This document shows, piece after piece, positions 56,262 through 64,000 of a stretch of DNA of 64,000 bases. The notes beneath the pieces were generated by a model, which had not been told where the DNA came from, made no database searches, and was given only the letters and a program-made list of their open reading frames with translations. The stretch comes from CAYLLT01 sp964384465. Its GTDB lineage: Bacteria > Planctomycetota > Phycisphaerae > UBA1845 > PWPN01. Position 1 is the first letter of the stretch. Each line of letters starts with the position of its first letter. Where the stretch lies: contig CAYLLT010000010.1 of NCBI GenBank assembly GCA_964384465.1, positions 1 to 64,000 on the forward strand, written 5' to 3'. The translations under genes were made by a program, and so were the position numbers.

Positions 56262-57659
56262 TCAGCCAGGTGATGGAGAGGCGTCAAGGGATAGCCCGCA
56301 CTTCTCCAGGCGATGGCGAAGGCCGCCGCGGGTCAAGCCGAGGAGACGGGCCGCCTCCGAAATATTCCCGCGGGTGTGGCGTAGAGCAGCCTGGAGCAGC
56401 CGCTTTTCCACCTCGGCCAGCGTGCAGTGCCCGTCGTCGAAGTCGAATCCCAGGCCGACCGCGGGCGCGGGTCCGGAGCCGGCAATACCCAGGACGGCCG
56501 GGGCCAGCGCGCCGCTTTCGCTGACCAGCACAGCCCTCTGAAGCACATTCGCAAGTTCCCGGATATTCCCCGGCCAGGCATAGCGGCCCATGAATTCGCG
56601 CGTCTCCGGCAGCAGCGCGACCGGCGGCTTGTGGAACTTGCGGCAGAACCGGCGGATGAAGTGGTCGGTCAGCATGAACAGATCATCGCCCCGCGCGCGC
56701 AGCGGCGGCAGCTCGATGCAAAACCCCTTCAGACGATAGTAGAGATCCGCCCGGAACTGGCCCTTCTGCACCTTCGCTTCCAGGTCGCTGTTGGTGGCCG
56801 CCATCACGCGCAGGCCCACCACGCGCTCGGTCGTGCTGCCCAGCCGACGGAAGCGCCCCGTCTCGATCGCCACGAGCAGCTTGGCCTGAGTAGCCAGCGG
56901 CATATCGCCGATCTCGTCGAGGAACAGCGTGCCCTCGTGCGCCATCTCCATCAAGCCTTTTTTAGTGGCTTTTGCATCTGTAAAAGTGCCCTTCTCATGA
57001 CCGAACAGCTCGGCCTCGAACAGGTTCTCCGGGATGGCCGTGCAGTTCACCTGGACGAAGGGCCGGTCGGCGCGCTGACTGCGATGATGAATGTAGCGGG
57101 CGACCACTTCCTTGCCCGTGCCGGTCTCGCCGAGCAGCAGCGTACTCACCAGCCCCGCCCCCGGTTCGATGGGCAGGGCGGCGATCTTGTCCGCGAGCGA
57201 GAGCACGCGCTTGATCTGCGGGCACTGCCCGATCAATTGCAAGTCGCTCGACGCCCGCCGCTGGGCCTCCTGGTAAGCGTCGAGTTGATTGCGGATCTGG
57301 CGGTTTTCCAGACAGCGCTCGACCGCCAGGCAGACTTCCTCCATCGCCAGCGGTTTCTGAAGAAAATCGACCGCGCCCTGCTTCATGGCCGCCACCGCGC
57401 TGGATACCGTACCGAACGCGGTGATCACGATCACCGGGAAGTCCAGACCCTGCTCACGGAATTGCCCCATGAGTTCGATCCCGCTGTGGTCGGGCAGTTG
57501 GATGTCCACCAGGGCCAGATCCGGCGCTTTGGCGGTGCATTCGTTCAGTGCGCCAGCCGCCGTCTCCGCAATCCGGCACATATGGCCGGACCGCTGGAGC
57601 GCGAGCTGCACGGAGTAGCTCAGGTTCTCTTCGTCATCGACGATGAGGATGTCCGACAT
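56262..57659 (-). CDS. NtrC-type sigma-54-dependent response regulator
   Basis: 465 residues. The receiver domain has the phosphoacceptor Asp52 (LALVDIQLPD) and a conserved Lys in LQKPL. The AAA+ domain has Walker A GETGTGKE and an L1 loop reading GTFTDA where the sigma-54-contacting GAFTGA is normal. The Fis-type HTH at the C-terminus is NISEAARLLGLTRGGLRHRL. It is paired with the kinase gene upstream. The altered L1 loop may reduce or change sigma-54 contact; the T and F residues most important for this are kept. Confidence 0.92.
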   Translation of the reverse strand: MSDILIVDDEENLSYSVQLALQRSGHMCRIAETAAGALNECTAKAPDLALVDIQLPDHSGIELMGQFREQGLDFPVIVITAFGTVSSAVAAMKQGAVDFLQKPLAMEEVCLAVERCLENRQIRNQLDAYQEAQRRASSDLQLIGQCPQIKRVLSLADKIAALPIEPGAGLVSTLLLGETGTGKEVVARYIHHRSQRADRPFVQVNCTAIPENLFEAELFGHEKGTFTDAKATKKGLMEMAHEGTLFLDEIGDMPLATQAKLLVAIETGRFRRLGSTTERVVGLRVMAATNSDLEAKVQKGQFRADLYYRLKGFCIELPPLRARGDDLFMLTDHFIRRFCRKFHKPPVALLPETREFMGRYAWPGNIRELANVLQRAVLVSESGALAPAVLGIAGSGPAPAVGLGFDFDDGHCTLAEVEKRLLQAALRHTRGNISEAARLLGLTRGGLRHRLEKCGLSLDASPSPG

Positions 57660-57701
57660 TGTGATTACACCAAATTGCCCATCGACCGTCTCGTGCACCA
57701 A

Positions 57702-57764
57702 CCGAGCCGCGACCGTGAGGGAGCGGTCACCCGTTACTTCCGCTCCCTCACGGTCGCGGCTCGG
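57702..57764. repeat. Perfect 25-bp inverted repeat, CCGAGCCGCGACCGTGAGGG family, copy 2
   Basis: Arms 57702-57726 and 57740-57764 are exact complements and match the arms at 36286-36352; the 13-nt loop differs. It lies between the kinase and regulator genes, within their shared transcript. Confidence 0.9.
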
Positions 57765-57771
57765 ATAATGT

Positions 57772-59247
57772 TTATACGCTCTCACACAATCCCGGCAGCG
57801 TCGCCGCGAACCGGCTGCCTTTGCCGGCCTGCGATTCCACCGTCAACTGCCCGCCGTGAATCTTCATCACCTTGCTCGCCATCGCCAGGCCGACGCCGTT
57901 GCCGTCCGGCTTGGTGGTGAAATACGGTTCAAAGATGCGATCGACGAGTTCCCGCGGGATTCCCGTCCCGTCATCTTCCACGTCGATCTGCCAGCGGCCG
58001 GGCGATTCCGCGAGCGGCCGGACCTTGATGCGCACGGTCTGGCCGGGCTGCGATGCCTGTACCGCGTTGGTGAGCAACGCCACCAGCGCCTGCTCGAAAT
58101 GCAGATTGTCGATGAGCACCTCGCTCATGTGCGGATCGACTTCGGTCCGTACCTGAATGCGGCGGCGATCGAGCATCGGGCGCAGCGCGGTGATCACGCC
58201 ATCGATCAGTTCCTGTACGCGGACGCGCTTCAAATTCAGCGATAGCGGCGAAACGGATTGCTGCAAATCGCGCAGCCATTTTTCAAATCGATCGATGGTG
58301 TCGATGATCCGCTGCTGGCAGTTGGCGGTCTCCGGATCGTTTGTGGAGCCGGCATCCTGCCGGTCTGACCGGCTGGAAGCCGGTCCCACATGTTTAAGCC
58401 GGCTCATGGTCGCTTCGGCCAGGCCGCGGATGCCCGCCAGCGGATTGCGGATATTGTGCGCGAGCCGGGTCACCATTTCGCCGGCCGCGGCTAGACGTTC
58501 CTGCTCGACCATTTTTTTCTGCATATCGACGATGGTGGACGCCATCTGATTCACCTCGCCCGCGAGTTGCCCGAGTTCGTCGCTCGAGCGAGGCTGAATG
58601 CGATACGAGAAATCGCCCTGGGAGAGCTGCTGTGTGGCCGCACGCAGGTCGGCCACGGGTTGAATCACCCACCGCCGAACAAAGATGAGGCCCAGCGTGC
58701 ACAGAAACGCGCCGCAGGCGGTGTTGACGATCAGGATGCTCACCACGCGCTGCTGGATGTTTGCGGCCCGATCGACGTTGTGCTGACGCTGGAGACCGAG
58801 TTCGCCGCTCGCTTTCTTGAGCAGATCATCCAGCTCAACGAAGCTGCGCCGGTCCTCGGCGGTGATCGGGGATGCGGACTGGAGCCGCCGACGAGCCACC
58901 GCTTGTTTTTCGGCAAGCAGCGCGGTGATCCCGGGCCAGAGTGGCGTCAGCGGTTCAACACGCGACTCGTATTGCAACTGGGCGAGGCTGATCGAAAGGT
59001 TCTGTTCGAATTCGGCGTATTCGCCGGCCAGTTCGCGGGGATCGCGCGCCTGCTCCAACAGCGCACCCTGGCCGCGGATGGCTGATCGGGCCTGTTCGAC
59101 CTGCTGCTCGTGTCCCAGGTCCGTCTCGAAATCCAGAAACGCCGATTGAAAATAGACAATGATGCACCACGCCGACATCAGCAGATTCACCGACAGCGAC
59201 AGCACGTAAATGAGCGCGAGCCACCCGAACTTTCTCCTGAGCTGCAT
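57772..59247 (-). CDS. NtrB-type membrane sensor histidine kinase
   Basis: 491 residues. Two transmembrane helices (about 8-33 and 168-190) enclose a periplasmic helical sensor domain. A HAMP linker follows, then the HisKA box LAHNIRNPLAGIRGLAE with phosphoaccepting His264, and an HATPase domain (NAVQAS, DDGTGIPRELVDRIFEPYF, GVGLAMASKV). Residues 286-304 (VGPASSRSDRQDAGST) lie in the turn between the two DHp helices and are coded by an intergenic-type hairpin repeat (58341-58391). It should phosphorylate the NtrC-type regulator encoded downstream. The stimulus is unknown; a pseudopilin gene lies 6 bp upstream. Confidence 0.92.
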   Translation of the reverse strand: MQLRRKFGWLALIYVLSLSVNLLMSAWCIIVYFQSAFLDFETDLGHEQQVEQARSAIRGQGALLEQARDPRELAGEYAEFEQNLSISLAQLQYESRVEPLTPLWPGITALLAEKQAVARRRLQSASPITAEDRRSFVELDDLLKKASGELGLQRQHNVDRAANIQQRVVSILIVNTACGAFLCTLGLIFVRRWVIQPVADLRAATQQLSQGDFSYRIQPRSSDELGQLAGEVNQMASTIVDMQKKMVEQERLAAAGEMVTRLAHNIRNPLAGIRGLAEATMSRLKHVGPASSRSDRQDAGSTNDPETANCQQRIIDTIDRFEKWLRDLQQSVSPLSLNLKRVRVQELIDGVITALRPMLDRRRIQVRTEVDPHMSEVLIDNLHFEQALVALLTNAVQASQPGQTVRIKVRPLAESPGRWQIDVEDDGTGIPRELVDRIFEPYFTTKPDGNGVGLAMASKVMKIHGGQLTVESQAGKGSRFAATLPGLCESV

Positions 59248-59253
59248 GGGAAC

Positions 59254-60024
59254 CTACTCTGGCCGCGGCTGATATTTCCATTGCCAACCCCCCTGCTTGT
59301 CCGGCTTGGAGGAAGACAGCACGTGACCGCCCACGAACGAAGCGTTCATCTCGCGATTGTGCCGCAGGCCTGGAAACCACAGCGCGTCATTGGCATATTT
59401 GCCGGCGTCCCCCGCCGTCGGTGCGGAATAGTAGGGCAGGATTCCGCGGCCGGCGGCCGCCTCGCCATCCACGTCAAAGGCCAGCGGCACCCCCGGATGT
59501 TCCATCAGGCGCTGGGTCAATCGAACGCCTTTTAATAAGGCGCGGCCGGAGACGACCACGCTGGCGCGTTCCAGCCGTTTGTTGAACCCCACACTGATGT
59601 TAGTGGCGGGCGTGACGGCATAACCGCTGCACGGGAAGCCCGATTGCTTCTGGAGGTTGCCGGCGCCGGCCGGGCAGATCAACGGCTGCTCGCCCGGTTT
59701 GTATTTGACCGTGCTGAACCCCGGCGAATCCCAGAACTCGGAAATCTTGTAGAGCCGCTCCTGAAAATCCTCGATGTAAAATCCGGTCCGCCCGAACTTC
59801 TCGCTGTCGCCGCGGTTCGGATGGGCGAAGTCGTCGGCGAACTGGATGAACTCGAACGCCACCGTCTTGAGATTGTTCTTGCAGACGAAACTTTTGGATG
59901 AGCCGCGAACCTGGACCAGCGAGATCACCAGCACCGAGATGAGCACGGTGATGATGGCGATGACGACGAGCATCTCCAGCAGCGTCCAGGCGCCGCGGAA
60001 CGCGGCGGGGCACCTTGGGTTCAT
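59254..60024 (-). CDS. Pseudopilin-like protein in operon with a two-component system
   Basis: 256 residues from the ATG at 60024. The prepilin leader reads GAWTLLEMLVVIAII, close to the usual FTLIELLVV with Trp in place of Phe after the cleavage site. The C-terminal region has HNREMNASFVGG, an H-X9-GG version of the planctomycete H-X9-DG motif. It ends 6 bp before the sensor kinase start, so pseudopilin, kinase and regulator appear cotranscribed. Such an arrangement suggests the two-component system responds to, or controls, the pseudopilus. Confidence 0.82.
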   Translation of the reverse strand: MNPRCPAAFRGAWTLLEMLVVIAIITVLISVLVISLVQVRGSSKSFVCKNNLKTVAFEFIQFADDFAHPNRGDSEKFGRTGFYIEDFQERLYKISEFWDSPGFSTVKYKPGEQPLICPAGAGNLQKQSGFPCSGYAVTPATNISVGFNKRLERASVVVSGRALLKGVRLTQRLMEHPGVPLAFDVDGEAAAGRGILPYYSAPTAGDAGKYANDALWFPGLRHNREMNASFVGGHVLSSSKPDKQGGWQWKYQPRPE

Positions 60025-60067
60025 CGGGTGGCCAACCGTCAAACGCACTGCTCGTCCCTTTATTTAT

Positions 60068-61750
60068 CTACTGCCAGCCGCACGCCGGATCTGCGGTTAC
60101 TGTTGAGCGGCTCGCGCACATGCGAAAGATGATGACGTCTTCCCCATTCACGTGGGTGTCGTCGTTCAAATCGGCATCATCGCATTCCGAACCGGGCGTA
60201 ATGATCTCCGACCCGGTCAAACAAAGTTGGAGATGTCCCCAATCCGACAGGTCCACGTCCCGGTCGCGATCGAAATCCGCCGCCGAAAAGATCTGAATCA
60301 ACGCACGATCCGCAGCGTCAACCCGCCCGTCATAATTGAGATCGAACAGACTGAAGTTCGGACCGAAGTTAATGATAACCACAACGCCGTTGACAGTGCC
60401 ATCCCCATCCTGGCCAGACTGGCCATCGCGACTGGATATATAGTTATTGAAGAACGCCAAATCGACAAAGTCAACTTTTCCGTCCCCATTGAAATCACCC
60501 GGAATCACATTTGGCCACAATTCCGACAGGAAAAACAGCGCATCCCCCGGCTGGACGACATACCCGCTGCCCAGGAGCAGGGTGATCTCCCACTGCGGCG
60601 GGTTCAGGAACCGGGAAACGTCATTGGGGCTGGGGTACAGGTCTGAACTGAGCCAGGGGGCGATGATCGGGTAATTGGGATCATTGGGCCAGCCGGGTTC
60701 GGGAAAATGGGTGGAGAAAACGAGGTCGTCCAGGCCCTCGAGGACGCTGTTCTGGTTGGAAACGTCGCCGTCGGGATCTTCCACCGTCGGTTCGCCGCGG
60801 CTGGCGGCCGAGCCGGCATTGGTTCGCGGATACACGAAGCTGACGGTGGTCTGGTCGGCGGCGACAGCATGCGCGAACCTCAGTTTCACCAGCGGCTCAT
60901 AGCTGCCCGGATCGCCCTGGCAGCATGCCCAACTGAACCGGCTATACCCGTGGCAGCGCTGGAAGAATCGCCCGGTGAGGATCCAGGTCTCGCCCGGGCC
61001 GAAAATCATATCCAAGTTGTCGGACCGCTGAATGCCTGTGATCTGCCAGCCCTCGAAGGCCAGCCGCCAATCCTCTCCGCTGCGATCGACAAAGGGCGGC
61101 GTACTCAGCGTGTGATCGAATGCGGATGCGTCGATCGCGGTGCGATTGTTAAATCGCGTTTCTTTGGGCAGCCCGCCGAACCGGGCGACGTTGCCCAGAT
61201 AGAGCAATTGGGGATAATCCAACTCGCCGCCGGTGTTCACGTTGGCATCCATGTCGATCTCGACGGTGCCGAAGAGCGGATGCGGACCATATTGAAACGG
61301 CGCATACGAAGTCCCGCAGCAGCCGACCGTGCCCGGCGGATTCATCAACCCGATGAAGACGATATCGAGGCGGAAGAACTGGCCGCTGTTTGACCACTGG
61401 CCGGTGAACAGGTCGAGCTGCGGCATGAGCGGCTGCCAGCCGCCGATGGTATACGACACGACATCCGGCAACCGGTGAGCGGCCGGATCGACGGGGGCGT
61501 CCGCTCCGCTGTCCGTACGGCGGACCGTGGCATCGCCGGGCGGATCCGTGCGCGTGACCGCTCCCGCGGGGGATGCCAGCATAGGCGTCTCCGCATCCCC
61601 CGGCAGCGGCCACGCCATGCTGAGCAAGAGCACCATCCCCGCCCTGCTGACGTAGTCGAGCCGGATAACGCCATGCGAGCAATTGCCCAGGCAATGGCCG
61701 CACCGCCAAGATGTGATCAACTCGATCAAGGGGCAAGCCTTCCCCAGCAC
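60068..61750 (-). CDS. Secreted protein with Ca-binding, dockerin-like repeats
   Basis: About 560 codons in the longest frame. The start is uncertain: GTG at 61750 gives a Cys-rich extension, ATG at 61636 begins right at a hydrophobic signal-like segment (VLLLSMAWPLPGDAETP). The central 300 residues are beta-rich, with Cys pairs (GCCGTSYAPFQYGP, WACCQGDPGSYEP). The C-terminal part has several EF-hand-like motifs: DFNGDGKVDFVDLAFF, DLNYDGRVDAADRAL, DFDRDRDVDLSDWGHLQ, and a last one with CDDADLND. The dockerin-like tail is shared with proteins at 5954-9172 and 53525-54598. Function unknown. Confidence 0.78.
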   Translation of the reverse strand: MLGKACPLIELITSWRCGHCLGNCSHGVIRLDYVSRAGMVLLLSMAWPLPGDAETPMLASPAGAVTRTDPPGDATVRRTDSGADAPVDPAAHRLPDVVSYTIGGWQPLMPQLDLFTGQWSNSGQFFRLDIVFIGLMNPPGTVGCCGTSYAPFQYGPHPLFGTVEIDMDANVNTGGELDYPQLLYLGNVARFGGLPKETRFNNRTAIDASAFDHTLSTPPFVDRSGEDWRLAFEGWQITGIQRSDNLDMIFGPGETWILTGRFFQRCHGYSRFSWACCQGDPGSYEPLVKLRFAHAVAADQTTVSFVYPRTNAGSAASRGEPTVEDPDGDVSNQNSVLEGLDDLVFSTHFPEPGWPNDPNYPIIAPWLSSDLYPSPNDVSRFLNPPQWEITLLLGSGYVVQPGDALFFLSELWPNVIPGDFNGDGKVDFVDLAFFNNYISSRDGQSGQDGDGTVNGVVVIINFGPNFSLFDLNYDGRVDAADRALIQIFSAADFDRDRDVDLSDWGHLQLCLTGSEIITPGSECDDADLNDDTHVNGEDVIIFRMCASRSTVTADPACGWQ

Positions 61751-62144
61751 AGATTGGAATGAACCCTGGCTGCTTCGCGACTCAGCCCAACATTATACCA
61801 CATTTCCACCGCCACTTTCGTCCCGCGGGTTCAGGCGTCAGGTACAGCGCCGCTTGAGCCCTGCGCCGGCTGCGGCAGTCGGCCCGGCGCCGGCTCCGCC
61901 CGCCGGTACCGCCGCCACGAATCCGGCATCGGTATGATTCAGTTGGCGCGGAAATAACCGTTGTAACTGCTGCGGAAGTGGGTAAAGTACTGGCGGCGGA
62001 AAAGTTGCGGAGTTTTAAAGTCCCCCCCTCGTTCCTCGTTGTACGACTGAGCTGCCCTCGTGCGGAATGCTGTGCGATGTGCGGCATCGGTCACGGTCGC
62101 CGGACAACGCACTTCTTAGCGGCCCGCGGAAAGGATGAGTAACC
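61751..62144. other. 394-bp divergent intergenic region
   Basis: No gene seen. A weak promoter for the plus-strand gene may be TTGTAA (61961-61966), 16 nt, then TAAAGT (61983-61988). Confidence 0.4.
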
Positions 62145-63191
62145 ATGAGTACATCCATGCGTGAGCAATTGCCCCGCCGTCCTTCGGTGGTTTTGCTGAC
62201 CCTCGCCTCGGCTTCGGCACTGCTGGTGAACTCATCGCGATTGCGGGCCGACTGCGTCGAAAACGACCCGTGCGATGACGGGTCGGCCTGCACCGAGAAC
62301 GACATTTGCACCAACGGTTCCTGTGCTGGTACGCCGATCGGTTGCGACGACGGCAACGCATGTACCACCGACACCTGCGATCCACAGCTCGGCTGCATCC
62401 ACACCGGCGCCCGAACCATCGCCGACGAAAACCGCCGGCTGTTCTACAACAACTCCTTCTACGACTCGGCCTCAACCGCGTGTAACAATTTCGCGAACGG
62501 GGGCAGCCCCTGCAACGACAACACCGCCATCGCCACAGACAAAGTCGCATTGAATCCCGGCGAAACAGCAGGAACGGCCAATTACATCAGCTATTCCAGG
62601 GGCATCAACGGGATGATGATCGACGTGACCCCGGGGCCGGGTTGCAGTCCCCTCCCCGCGGGTTCGCTGTCGTCCTCTAACTTTGATTTCAGAATCGCCA
62701 ACAGCGCCAGCCTGGGCTCCTATGTGACGGCCCCAGCCCCGCTCAGCATCGAGGTCATCCCCGGCGGCGGCACCGGCGGCTCAGACCGCATCAAGATCAT
62801 CTGGCCTAATGTCACCATTCCAAACACGCGCTGGCTGCGGACGGTGGTCAAATCGAACAGTAGCGGCGGCAGCATGGACCTCGCATCTGTCAATGTCTTC
62901 TACTTTGGCCTTGCCAGGTACGAAAGCTTGACGCCGGGCAGCACCCGGGTCGTCGTCGACACCATCGACCAGATTGACGCTCGGAACCATCCGCACAATT
63001 CTTTGAACAGGGTGCCCGTGGCCACGAACTCCACGAGTCCACCTTACACTGCAATCGGGGCCGCCAACGCCCCCGACGCCAGGTACGATTATGAAAAGAA
63101 CAGCACGGTCAGCGCATCCGACGAGATCGGATCCCGGAACAATATCACCAACTCTCTTTACGGGCTCCTGCTGCTGAACCCGGCCCCGTAG
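62145..63191 (+). CDS. Secreted Cys-rich hypothetical protein
   Basis: 348 residues. AAGGATGAG lies just upstream of the ATG. A signal peptide (PSVVLLTLASASALLVNSS) precedes a Cys-rich module with CDDGSACTENDIC and CDDGNACTTDTCDPQLGC, like slime-mould and planctomycete CTDC-type repeats that probably form disulfide loops. The rest is beta-rich and ends with LYGLLLLNPAP, without a clear sorting signal. Likely extracellular; function unknown. Confidence 0.78.
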   Translation: MSTSMREQLPRRPSVVLLTLASASALLVNSSRLRADCVENDPCDDGSACTENDICTNGSCAGTPIGCDDGNACTTDTCDPQLGCIHTGARTIADENRRLFYNNSFYDSASTACNNFANGGSPCNDNTAIATDKVALNPGETAGTANYISYSRGINGMMIDVTPGPGCSPLPAGSLSSSNFDFRIANSASLGSYVTAPAPLSIEVIPGGGTGGSDRIKIIWPNVTIPNTRWLRTVVKSNSSGGSMDLASVNVFYFGLARYESLTPGSTRVVVDTIDQIDARNHPHNSLNRVPVATNSTSPPYTAIGAANAPDARYDYEKNSTVSASDEIGSRNNITNSLYGLLLLNPAP

Positions 63192-63207
63192 CGATATGTC
63201 GTGACGG

Positions 63208-64000
63208 ATGCACATTCCGCCAATGACAACGCGCGTGTACGATGCGCCGGCAATGTCCACTTGGGCGCCGGTGCAGGTTCGACTCAGCGATGATTACACG
63301 GGTTTCGCGCGACTGTGGCGGCCGCCGTCGCCGCGGAGCGGCGTGCTGTACCTGCACGGGATTCAATCGCACGGTCTGTGGTACGAAGCTTCGGCCGCGC
63401 GGCTGGCGGAGGCGGGGTGGGCGGTACTGCTGCCGGATCGGCGGGGGAGCGGACGGAACGAGCGCGACCGGGGACATGCCCCGTCGGCGCGGCGGCTGCT
63501 GCTGGACGCGGCGGAATCGCTCAACGAGTTGCACGCGCGAACTGGATTCTCGCAGTTCCACGTTGTGGGTGTGAGCTGGGGCGGCAAACTTGCGCTGGCC
63601 CTCCAGCGGTTTGCCCCGGAACGGGTGTTAAGCCTGTCGCTGTTAGCGCCCGGGCTGTTCCCGCTCGTCGATCTGAAGTTTGCTGATAAAGTCCGCGTCG
63701 GTCTATCGGCGCTGACCGCGCCGCACACATTGTTCGACATCCCGCTCCAGGAACCGGAGCTGTTCACGGCCAATCCGGTCCGGCAGCAGTTCATCCGCGA
63801 CGATCCGCTCAAGCTGACGAAAGTGACGACGGGCTTCCTGCTGGCGTCGCGGCGGCTCGACCGCTATGTGCTCGCCGGCGCCAAGCATTCGCGAAGCTGC
63901 CCGCTCCGCGTGTATCTGGCCGGCCGGGACCGCATCATCGACAACCACGCGACCAAGGACTTCATCCGCCACCTGCGCTGGCCGAGCCGCGAGATCATCG
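63208..64000 (+). CDS. Alpha/beta hydrolase (3' end outside window)
   Basis: 264 codons are visible and the frame runs off the right edge. GVLYLHGIQSHGLWYEASA gives the oxyanion-hole region, VLLPDRRGSGRNERDRG the following strand and loop, and GVSWGGKLAL the nucleophile elbow with the catalytic Ser. YLAGRDRIIDNHA carries the acid, and the His must lie beyond the window. Lysophospholipase/monoglyceride-lipase type. The ATG at 63208 and later ATG/GTG codons are all in frame, so the exact start is open. Confidence 0.85.
   Translation, partial: MHIPPMTTRVYDAPAMSTWAPVQVRLSDDYTGFARLWRPPSPRSGVLYLHGIQSHGLWYEASAARLAEAGWAVLLPDRRGSGRNERDRGHAPSARRLLLDAAESLNELHARTGFSQFHVVGVSWGGKLALALQRFAPERVLSLSLLAPGLFPLVDLKFADKVRVGLSALTAPHTLFDIPLQEPELFTANPVRQQFIRDDPLKLTKVTTGFLLASRRLDRYVLAGAKHSRSCPLRVYLAGRDRIIDNHATKDFIRHLRWPSREII

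Overview
The window is GC-rich bacterial chromosome that looks planctomycetal, most likely Phycisphaerae-like. The signs are three secreted proteins ending in the same Asp-rich dockerin-like tail, a pseudopilin with an H-X9-DG tail, a PEP-CTERM protein, a surface-sugar cluster (carbamoyltransferase, SxtJ, SGNH hydrolase, DUF5989), and dense coding on both strands. Lineage is inferred from protein style only; no rRNA or tRNA gene was seen.

Layout. 0-9 kb: 3' end of a sigma-70 factor, a zinc alcohol dehydrogenase, a fucose-isomerase-like protein, a GT-C-like membrane protein and a large secreted HYR/dockerin-like protein. 9-14 kb: fmt, an exported ADP-ribosylglycohydrolase-like protein and an M48 protease, closely coupled. 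14-17 kb: an isolated phage terminase and DUF935 portal pair. 17-21 kb: the carbamoyltransferase cluster. 21-31 kb: phosphoesterase, acyl-CoA ligase, two sugar isomerases, CPBP protease, RdgC-like protein, TPR membrane protein and GDP-fucose synthase. 31-36 kb: a methyltransferase-GT2 fusion, adenine deaminase, and an overlapping xdhC/mobA-like pair. 36-46 kb: MEMO protein, HEAT protein, pyrK, a TrkA-N protein, motAB, a LolA-like protein and a secreted sugar dehydrogenase-like protein. 46-51 kb: a CobA-HemD fusion, a degenerate MBL protein, a bifunctional-nuclease-domain protein and a GHMP kinase. 50.8-52.7 kb: a graveyard of small toxin-antitoxin-like and HNH fragments. 52.7-56 kb: a cobalamin riboswitch with an intrinsic terminator ahead of a PEP-CTERM protein, a BtuH-like surface protein and a pseudopilin. 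56-60 kb: a pseudopilin-histidine kinase-NtrC-type regulator operon. 60-64 kb: two secreted proteins and an alpha/beta hydrolase cut by the window edge.

Two features stand out. First, many families of short intergenic-type repeats (GA/CT palindromes bounded by CACCACGGAGG...CCTCCGTGGTG-like ends, CG-rich hairpins with conserved arms, and short-period repeats) lie between genes and also appear to sit in frame inside or at the ends of conserved genes: fadD-like, cobA-hemD, the histidine kinase, the mobA-like gene (twice), the TPR gene, the GT-C gene, the terminase, the alcohol dehydrogenase, and the 3' ends of fmt, the ARH gene, xdhC, the MEMO gene and the HEAT gene. Second, a complete B12 riboswitch controls surface-protein genes instead of biosynthesis or known transport genes, next to a truncated beta-propeller gene, suggesting a planctomycetal cobalamin-capture locus.
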